Source: Nonomuraea candida
Lineage (GTDB): Bacteria; Actinomycetota; Actinomycetes; Streptosporangiales; Streptosporangiaceae
Length of the DNA: 64,000 nucleotides
NCBI RefSeq assembly: GCF_000725485.1
Contig: NZ_KL647034.1
Location: 1 to 64,000, forward strand
Direction of reading: 5' to 3'
The notes beneath the pieces are model-generated. The model saw only the letters and a list, made by a program, of their open reading frames with translations, was not told the origin of the DNA and searched no databases. The position numbers and the translations under genes were made by a program. Shown here piece after piece: positions 58,447-64,000 of this stretch (within the stretch, counting starts at the first letter, position 1; the number at the start of each line of letters is the position of its first letter).

Positions 58447-59418
58447 ATGAGATCCGCGATCCTGAAGACCGCACTCAGCGCCCTGGCCGTCGTCGCGCTC
58501 GCCGCGACGCCGGCGGCGGCCCGGCCGGCCGCCCACACGGCCGCCCCCACAGCCGCCCCCGCGGCGGCGGGGCCGGCCTCCGGGGTGACCAAGGGGCCCG
58601 ACACGTTCCCGCTGCCCGACGGGTTCCAGCCGGAGGGCATCGCGATCGGGGGCCGCCACGCCTATTTCGGCTCGCGCGCGACCGGTGACATCTACCGGGC
58701 CGACCTGCGTACCGGGAAGGGGGCCGTCATCAGCCAGGGGCCGGGCACGCCGTCGCTCGGGCTCAAGACCGACGGGCGGCGGTTGTTCGTGGCGGGGGGC
58801 AACGCCGGGAACGCGCGGGTGATCGACCTGCGCACCGGCGCGGTCGTCAAGTCGTACCAGCTCGCCACCGGCACGTCGTTCGTCAACGACGTCATCCTCA
58901 CCCGCCGCGCCGCCTACTTCACCGACTCGGCCAACCCCGTGCTGTACAAGCTGGAGCTCGGCCGCGGCGGCGCGCTGCCGGACGAGGCCGTCAGGATCCC
59001 GCTCGGCGGCGCCATCCAGTACGCCACCGGCATCAACGCCAACGGCATCGCCCCGAGCCCCGACGGCAGGTCGCTGCTGATCGTGCAGTCGAACACCGGC
59101 AAGCTGTTCGAGGTGCACCCGTCGTCCGGCGTCACCACCGAGGTGGACCTGGGCGGCGAGTCGCTGGTCAACGGCGACGGCCTGCTGCTGCGCGGCCGCA
59201 CCCTGTACGCCGTGCAGAACCGCCTCAACGCCGTCGCCGTGGTCGCCCTGGCCCGCGACGGGGCCTCGGGCGAGGTCGTCAGGCGGATCACCGACGACCG
59301 GTTCGACGTGCCCACCACGGTCGCCGCCGCCGGCCACCGCCTCTACCTGCCCAACGCCCGCTTCACCACCACCCCGGGCCCCGACACCACCTACGACGTG
59401 GTCGCCGTCAAGCCCTGA
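58447..59418 (+). CDS. Secreted SMP-30/beta-propeller-like protein
   Basis: 323 aa with a signal peptide (cleavage near AAARPA, residue 26), then an Ala/Thr/Pro-rich linker. The body shows repeated blades (GIAIGGRHAYFGSRATGD, TPSLGLKTDGRRLFVAGG, GIAPSPDGRSLLIVQSN) of the SMP-30/gluconolactonase/YncE-like propeller. Metal-binding residues for lactonase activity cannot be assigned with confidence. Single gene. Confidence 0.85.
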   Translation: MRSAILKTALSALAVVALAATPAAARPAAHTAAPTAAPAAAGPASGVTKGPDTFPLPDGFQPEGIAIGGRHAYFGSRATGDIYRADLRTGKGAVISQGPGTPSLGLKTDGRRLFVAGGNAGNARVIDLRTGAVVKSYQLATGTSFVNDVILTRRAAYFTDSANPVLYKLELGRGGALPDEAVRIPLGGAIQYATGINANGIAPSPDGRSLLIVQSNTGKLFEVHPSSGVTTEVDLGGESLVNGDGLLLRGRTLYAVQNRLNAVAVVALARDGASGEVVRRITDDRFDVPTTVAAAGHRLYLPNARFTTTPGPDTTYDVVAVKP

Positions 59419-59460
59419 CGCCTCCGCCCGCGCGTCCCCGGCCCGCCGGGGGCGCGCCGC

Positions 59461-59517
59461 TCACTTCTTGATCGTGTACGTGTCGCCGCAGACCTTCCGG
59501 GTCAGCGGCCGGACGCA
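59461..59517 (-). other. Possible C-terminal remnant of a lost gene
   Basis: On the minus strand a frame ends CVRPLTRKVCGDTYTIKK then TGA (59461-59463). The two cysteines and the terminal strand look like the end of a small secreted protein, but no start or signal lies upstream because the FMN reductase gene does. It may be chance. Confidence 0.2.
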
Positions 59518-59528
59518 CGGGGGAGAAC

Positions 59529-60233
59529 CTACTGCACGGGACGCAGGGCCGCGAGCTGCTGCTCGAACGGCACGACCTGCACGTCCCCCGTCCCGTTCCC
59601 TTCCGCGCGCCCGTCTCCGCGCCCGTCCTCGCGCCTGTCTCCGTGCCCTTCCGCGCGCCCGTCCTCGGGCCCTTCCGCGCGTTCGTCCCCGCGCCGGGGA
59701 GCGCGGCGCTCCAGCAGGTCGGCCAGCTCCTGCGCGGCCCGGGCGATGCGCTCGCCGAGCCCGTCGGTGAACGCGTCGCGTCCGCCGCCCCAGTCCTCCG
59801 AGGCCGCGTACACGGCGGTCGGGACGACCACCGCCCGCAGGTAGGCGAAGAGCGGGCGCAGCGCGTGCTCCAGCGCCAGCGAGTGCCTGGCCGTGCCGCC
59901 GGTGGCCGCGATCAGCACCGGCTTGCCCGTCAGCGCGTCGTTGTCGATCACGTCGAAGAAGGACTTGAACAGCCCGCTGTACGAGCCGCTGAAGATCGGG
60001 GTGACCGCGATCAGCCCGTCGGCCCCGGTCACGGCCTCGACCACCGCGCGCAGCCGGCCGGCCGGGAAGCCGGTGACGAAGTTGTTGGCGATGTCCACGG
60101 CCAGGTCGCGCAGCTCGACCACGCGGACCTCGACCCCCTCCGCCCGCCGCGCGACCGCCTCGGCGAGGCGGTCGGCGAGCAGGCGGGAGGAGGACGGCTG
60201 GGTCAGCCCCGCTGTGACGACGACGAGCTTCAT
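59529..60233 (-). CDS. NADPH-dependent FMN reductase (CE1759 type)
   Basis: 234 aa. Flavodoxin-like NADPH-FMN reductase: VVTAGLTQPSSSRLLADRL, ITPIFSGSYSGLFKSFFDV (here AVTPIFSGSYSG) and IAATGGTARHSLALEHALRPL. A charged Arg/Glu/Asp/Gly repeat (about 180-215, RAEGPEDGRAEGHGD) is an insertion produced by short DNA repeats. It lies 115 bp after an LLM monooxygenase gene on the same strand; such pairs usually work together, the reductase supplying reduced FMN. Confidence 0.92.
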   Translation of the reverse strand: MKLVVVTAGLTQPSSSRLLADRLAEAVARRAEGVEVRVVELRDLAVDIANNFVTGFPAGRLRAVVEAVTGADGLIAVTPIFSGSYSGLFKSFFDVIDNDALTGKPVLIAATGGTARHSLALEHALRPLFAYLRAVVVPTAVYAASEDWGGGRDAFTDGLGERIARAAQELADLLERRAPRRGDERAEGPEDGRAEGHGDRREDGRGDGRAEGNGTGDVQVVPFEQQLAALRPVQ

Positions 60234-60348
60234 GGGTCTCCTTCGGGAGGTCGGGCGCCGGAGGCCGGTGCTCGGGCGCCGGGTGCTTCAGGGTGCGGGA
60301 CGGGCGTTCGGGAGCCGCCGGGTGCTTGGAACGGAGGGGCTCGGGTGC

Positions 60349-61512
60349 TCAGGCGCCGACGGGCGCTCCGGAGGCCTCGGCGGCGCTGACGGTGTTGTCG
60401 GCCTTCTCGCCGTTCTCGCCGTTCTTCGCGTTCTTCGCGGCGAGCAGGGAGGCGTGCGTGGGCGCGCCGGGCACCTGCGCGGGCCGGTCCTTGGCGAACT
60501 CCTTGCGCAGCACGGGCACGACCTCCTCACCGAGGATGTCGAGCTGCTCCAGCACGGTCTTCAGCGGCAGGCCCGCGTGGTCCATGAGGAAGAGCTGGCG
60601 CTGGTAGTCGCCGAAGAACTCCCGGAACTCCAGGGTCCGGTCGATGACCTGCTGCGGGCTGCCCACGGTGAGCGGGGTCTCGGCCATGAACTCCTCCAGG
60701 GAGGGGCCGTGGCCGTACACGGGGGCGTTGTCGAAGTAGGGGCGGAACTCGCGCACCGCGTCCTGGGAGTTCTTGCGCATGAACACCTGGCCGCCCAGGC
60801 CCACGATGGCCTGTTCGGGGGTGCCGTGGCCGTAGTGCGCGTACCGCTGCCGGTACAGGCCGATCAGGCGCATGAAGTGCTCCTTCGGCCAGAAGATGTT
60901 GTTGGCGAAGAAGCCGTCGCCGTAGTAGGCGGCCTGCTCGGCGATCTCGGGGCTGCGGATCGAGCCGTGCCAGACGAACGGCGGCACCCCGTCCAGCGGG
61001 CGCGGCGTGCTGGTGAAGCCCTGCAGCGGCGTGCGGAAGCGGCCCTCCCAGTCGACGACGTCCTCGCGCCAGAGCCGGTGCAGCAGCGCGTAGTTCTCGA
61101 TGGCCAGTGGGATGCCCTGGCGGATGTCCTGGCCGAACCACGGATAGACCGGCCCGGTGTTGCCCCGGCCCAGCATGAGATCCACCCGGCCGTCCGCCAC
61201 GTGCTGCAGCATCGCGAAGTCCTCGGCGATCTTCACCGGGTCGTTGGTGGTGATCAGCGTCGTGGCGGTGGACAGTTGCAGGCGCTCGGTCTTGGCGGCG
61301 ATGTAGCCCAGCATGGTGGTGGGGGAGGACGGCACGAACGGCGGGTTGTGGTGCTCACCCGTCGCGAACACGTCGAGGCCCACCTCCTCGGCCTTGAGCG
61401 CGATCGCCAGGATCGCCTTGATGCGCTCGTGCTCCGACGGGGTCGTGCCGTTGGTGGGATCGGTGGTCACGTCACCCACGCTGAAGATTCCGAACTGCAC
61501 TTTAGTCACCAT
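60349..61512 (-). CDS. LLM-class flavin-dependent oxidoreductase (CE1758 type)
   Basis: 387 aa. Luciferase-like monooxygenase: VQFGIFSVGDVT at the start, FATGEHHNPPFVPSSPTTML, DGRVDLMLGRGNTGPVYPWFG and FLMDHAGLPLKTVLEQLDIL. It pairs with the FMN reductase downstream. Members of this pair are linked to oxidation of small organic molecules; the substrate is unknown. The end of the gene lies in degenerate GGTGCTCGGGCGCCG repeats. Confidence 0.92.
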   Translation of the reverse strand: MVTKVQFGIFSVGDVTTDPTNGTTPSEHERIKAILAIALKAEEVGLDVFATGEHHNPPFVPSSPTTMLGYIAAKTERLQLSTATTLITTNDPVKIAEDFAMLQHVADGRVDLMLGRGNTGPVYPWFGQDIRQGIPLAIENYALLHRLWREDVVDWEGRFRTPLQGFTSTPRPLDGVPPFVWHGSIRSPEIAEQAAYYGDGFFANNIFWPKEHFMRLIGLYRQRYAHYGHGTPEQAIVGLGGQVFMRKNSQDAVREFRPYFDNAPVYGHGPSLEEFMAETPLTVGSPQQVIDRTLEFREFFGDYQRQLFLMDHAGLPLKTVLEQLDILGEEVVPVLRKEFAKDRPAQVPGAPTHASLLAAKNAKNGENGEKADNTVSAAEASGAPVGA

Positions 61513-61583
61513 CCATGACTGTTGAATCTTTGACGGCTACGGTAGCGCCGGAGCACCCCCAGATATTCCATCAGACGAACGGC

Positions 61584-61975
61584 TCAAGGTGAGCTGACGG
61601 TCGCTCCGATGGTCTCGGCCACCTCGGCGGGGAGCGGGTACGGGCGTTCGGGGGGCAGCAGCGGGCAGCCCACCCCGGACGCCGGTCGTCGTGGCTGAGG
61701 CAGGCGTGCGCGAGCGCCCACCCGAACCCCTCGCGGCTCAGCTCGATCGCCAGCACCCGCTCCTGACCCGGCTTGGTGGCATAGCCGCACCGGTACATCA
61801 TCCACAGGAACGACGGCTTGATCCACGTCATCCGCTCCCGCTTGAAGGGCGGCACGAAGCGCTGGGCCGCGACGGCGGGGGCGGCGACGGCCGCCGCGTA
61901 CGCCTGGTAGCCGGTGATCGACTCCTCGGTGTGGAAGGCACGGATCTGCCGGTAGGGCACGTTCCTGGCGTACAA
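61584..61975 (-). pseudogene. DUF4291 pseudogene (internal deletion and frameshift)
   Basis: From TTG 61975 the frame gives the first half of DUF4291: IRAFHTEESITGYQAYAAAV, RFVPPFKRERMTWIKPSFLW, MYRCGYATKPGQERVLAIEL and GFGWALAHACLSHD. Near 61675 it stops making family sense. The family's C-terminal end appears in another frame as LLPPERPYPLPAEVAETIG, ending at 61584-61586. The middle part, about 80 residues as recalled, is missing. Inactive remnant; the family's function is unknown anyway. Confidence 0.8.
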
Positions 61976-62008
61976 GACTGGCGAACCCCGGGCGCGGCGG
62001 GCAACGGG

Positions 62009-62740
62009 TCAACCCAGGTCGCGCACGGCCTCCGCGAGCCGGATCCGGGCGATCTGCGGGATGGACAGGCCCCGCGCCGAGATGCCGATCGCCCACTCCG
62101 TGCCGGGCACGACCGCGCCCGCGCAGGCCACCCCGTCCCTGAACTGCCCGTGCTCCTCCACCATCTGCCCCGGCCGTAGCCGCGCCAGCTCCTCCTCGAC
62201 GTCCTCGACGGTGGCGGGGGTGGCGGAGGTGAAGCGGCGCAGGCCGTACGCGGTCAGGACGGCGCGCCGGGCCCGTGACGTCAGCGACAGCAGCAGCGCC
62301 TTGCCGAGCGCGGTGGCGTGCGGAGCCGTCTCCAGCCCCGCCTGGAGGTCCTCCAGCCACGGCGAGCACGGCCCCTCGGCCACGTCCAGCACCAGCAGCC
62401 GCTCGTCGGCGAGCCGCGCCAGGTACGCGGTGTGCCCCGTGACGGAGGCCAGGTGGCGCAGCACGGCCGCGGCGCGCGGCGGCCGGTCGAAGGCGTCCAG
62501 CATCTCGTGGAAGCGCTCGGCCACCTGCGAGCCGAGCACGTAGCCGCCGTCGGGCCGCCGGTGCAGGTAGCCCTCGTAGGCCAGGGTGCGGACCAGATGG
62601 TAGGAGGTGGACAGGTTGAGGTCGCAGCGGCGGGCGATGACCTTGACGGGCAGCGGCCGGTCGGCCCGCGAGACCTCTTCCAGCACACGGAGCGCCCTGG
62701 AGACGCTGCGAATCAGATCGCTCGGTTGTTCGCCTGTCAT
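62009..62740 (-). CDS. IclR-family transcriptional regulator
   Basis: 243 aa from ATG 62740 with GGGGGG upstream. Winged helix (VSRALRVLEEVSRADRPLPV, RRCDLNLSTSYHLVRTLAYEG), then the IclR effector domain (TAPHATALGKALLLSL, DGVACAGAVVPGTEWAIGISARG). It is divergent from the DUF59/amidohydrolase genes with a 71-bp gap and is their probable regulator; IclR proteins commonly sense aromatic or short-chain acids. Confidence 0.92.
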   Translation of the reverse strand: MTGEQPSDLIRSVSRALRVLEEVSRADRPLPVKVIARRCDLNLSTSYHLVRTLAYEGYLHRRPDGGYVLGSQVAERFHEMLDAFDRPPRAAAVLRHLASVTGHTAYLARLADERLLVLDVAEGPCSPWLEDLQAGLETAPHATALGKALLLSLTSRARRAVLTAYGLRRFTSATPATVEDVEEELARLRPGQMVEEHGQFRDGVACAGAVVPGTEWAIGISARGLSIPQIARIRLAEAVRDLG

Positions 62741-62811
62741 CCCCCCAGCATGTTCGCCATCTGAAAATCGCACTCCTACCCCGACAGGCACACCCGTCCG
62801 ACGATGAGGCC

Positions 62812-63177
62812 ATGCCGGAGCTACCGCAGTGGGCCAGCCGGGCGCTGTCCGGGGTCTACGACCCGTGCTGCAAGGAGAAGGGCATCTCCGTCGTGGAGAT
62901 GGGCCTGGTCAGGTCGGTCGAGGTGAACGAGGGCCGGGCCCGGGTGGAGCTGCTGCTGACCTCGGGCTGGTGCCCGTTCGCGGCCAGGGTGCTCACCGAG
63001 GTGCGCGAGCGCATCGAGGAGCAGCCCGGCATCCGCGAGGCGGAGGTCGAGGTCGTCTGGGACGAGGTGTGGACGGTGGATCGGCTCTCCCCGAGAGCCG
63101 CCCGCCTGCTGCGCTTCCTGCCTCCGCCCGCCGAGGTGCCCGACAAGGCCGCCTACGTAGAGAGGGAACGACGGTGA
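62812..63177 (+). CDS. DUF59/PaaD-like iron-sulfur assembly factor
   Basis: 121 aa. DUF59 (MIP18) domain: SGVYDPCCKEKGISVVEMGLV, LLLTSGWCPFAARVLTEV and VEVVWDEVWTVDRLSP. Such proteins help insert metal/iron-sulfur centres into specific enzymes. The next gene overlaps its stop by four bases. The pair amidohydrolase plus DUF59 is also found beside soluble diiron propane/phenol-type monooxygenases. Confidence 0.88.
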   Translation: MPELPQWASRALSGVYDPCCKEKGISVVEMGLVRSVEVNEGRARVELLLTSGWCPFAARVLTEVRERIEEQPGIREAEVEVVWDEVWTVDRLSPRAARLLRFLPPPAEVPDKAAYVERERR

Positions 63178-64000
63178 TCGACGACTTCTTCGTGTTCGAC
63201 AGCGTGGCCCACGTCTTCAACTTCGAGCCCAAGAACGCCTACGGCCCGGCCGGCCGGATGTTCTCCGACCACCTGTACGCCTTCCACACCACCCTCACCC
63301 CCGAGGGCGAGACCAAGCTGCCGCCCGAGGAGTTCCTGCGGCAGTGGACGATCGACGACATCCGGCGCATGGTGTTCGAGGAGTCCGACACCGACATGCT
63401 GGTCGCGATGCCGCTGCCGCTCACCGACCTCTACCACGACGGCCTGTCGCCCTGGCAGGAGTGCGCCGAGCTGGCCGCCCGCGACCCGGAGCGCACGGTC
63501 TTCTGGGGCTCGGTCAACCCGCTGGAGGGCCGCAGGGCGCTCGACCTGATGGAGCGCCAGGTGGGGGAGTTCAACGCGCGCGCGTTCAAGCTCTACAACG
63601 TCCGCTACGACTACGGCTCGCCCTACCCGTGGCGCATGGACGACCCCAGGGTGGCCTTCCCGATCTTCGAGAAGGCGCGGGACCTCGGGGTCGACCTGAT
63701 CGGCGTGCACAAGGGCGTGCCGCTGGGCCCGCAGCCGATCGAGCACACCCAGACGTGGGACATGGACGGCGCCGCCGCCAGCTTCCCCGACCTCAACTTC
63801 GTCATCTTCCACGTCGGCCTGCCGTTCCTCGACGAGACCTGCTGGCAGCTCGTGCGCTACCCCAACCTGTACGCCGACCTGGCCGCCACCGTCAACTTCA
63901 TCGTCAGGGCGCCCAGGCTGTTCGCCGAGATCATCGGCAAGCTGCTCTTCTGGTGCGGTGAAGACAAGATCATCTACGGCTCGGAGGCGCCGATCTTCCA
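63174..64000 (+). CDS. Amidohydrolase-family protein (COG2159), 3' end outside the window
   Basis: At least 275 codons from a GTG overlapping the DUF59 stop; the frame is open at the right edge. It begins IDDFFVFDSVAHVFNF; in the amidohydrolase-2 family the first metal motif is HxH, which here is replaced by SVAHVFN. Later parts are family-like (FIFHVGLPFLDE region with the metal His, YGSEAPIF near the end). Relatives encoded in propane/acetone monooxygenase clusters show the same context. The catalytic status of the changed first motif is uncertain. Confidence 0.88.
   Translation, partial: MIDDFFVFDSVAHVFNFEPKNAYGPAGRMFSDHLYAFHTTLTPEGETKLPPEEFLRQWTIDDIRRMVFEESDTDMLVAMPLPLTDLYHDGLSPWQECAELAARDPERTVFWGSVNPLEGRRALDLMERQVGEFNARAFKLYNVRYDYGSPYPWRMDDPRVAFPIFEKARDLGVDLIGVHKGVPLGPQPIEHTQTWDMDGAAASFPDLNFVIFHVGLPFLDETCWQLVRYPNLYADLAATVNFIVRAPRLFAEIIGKLLFWCGEDKIIYGSEAPIF

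Noticed and set aside
62741..62811. IclR operator GCCAT-N6-ATCGC before the DUF59 gene
   Set aside because: The arms have a mismatch and are only five bases long, too weak to call.

Overview
The window is very GC-rich with strong GC bias at third codon positions. It has many GTG/TTG starts, ATGA/GTGA gene overlaps, XRE-DUF5753/DUF6879 genes, an actinobacterial integration host factor (mIHF) and several CUT1 sugar transporters that lack their own ATPase. This points to a filamentous actinomycete, most likely a Streptosporangiales member such as Nonomuraea (inferred from gene content only).

Layout. 0-2 kb: the tail of a sugar ABC operon (two permeases) behind a 41-bp duplicated start region. 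2.1-4.1 kb: a minus-strand XRE/DUF5753 module with a truncated DUF6879 gene. 4.2-4.6 kb: tRNA-Gly-Cys-Val cluster with a terminator. 4.6-9.6 kb: ACT protein, dusB, PhyH dioxygenase, AraC regulator, ROK repressor. 9.7-19.8 kb: a ROK-flanked glycan operon (GH36-like, two permeases, binding protein, secreted PhoD, secreted GH27, cytoplasmic GH20). 19.9-30.2 kb: DUF2087, a secreted protein, a Ski2-like helicase, GNAT, acyltransferase 3, a two-component pair, mihF, an HbpS/GlcG-like protein and a second ROK regulator. 30.2-41.5 kb: an MFS carrier, then the most interesting locus: LacI with two perfect palindromic operators, ABC importer, FOUR ADP-ribosylglycohydrolase-family genes, ribokinase. 41.5-47.7 kb: DHFR-like, FadR-type regulator, leuA with leader peptide and attenuator, nucleotidyltransferase, pyrF and small proteins. 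47.7-49.4 kb: small secreted proteins around a YqhA-like membrane protein, including a 59-aa gene coupled to it. 49.5-55.4 kb: HxlR/reductase pair, endonuclease V, a dehydroquinase-like/hydrolase fusion, an internally deleted kynurenine monooxygenase pseudogene, acyl-CoA synthetase. 55.4-64 kb: amidotransferase, fchA-like/folD, FMN reductase/LLM pair, broken DUF4291 gene, IclR, DUF59 protein and a cut-off amidohydrolase.

How the genes work together. The LacI operon looks like a complete uptake-and-cleavage route for an unknown riboside: import, intracellular N/O-ribosyl hydrolysis by DraG-like enzymes, phosphorylation of ribose. The ROK operon couples secreted phosphodiesterase and alpha-galactosidase to import and cytoplasmic trimming, suggesting a phosphorylated galactose/HexNAc polymer. 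The fchA-like/folD pair appears to split the usual bifunctional FolD: this FolD lacks the cyclohydrolase lysine and sits behind a cyclohydrolase-family gene.

A window-wide peculiarity is the number of short tandem duplications. Many sit on or just after stop codons (dusB, AraC, GH27, response regulator, YqhA-like, 47.3-kb membrane gene, ribokinase, GH20). Others are in-frame minisatellites inside coding regions.
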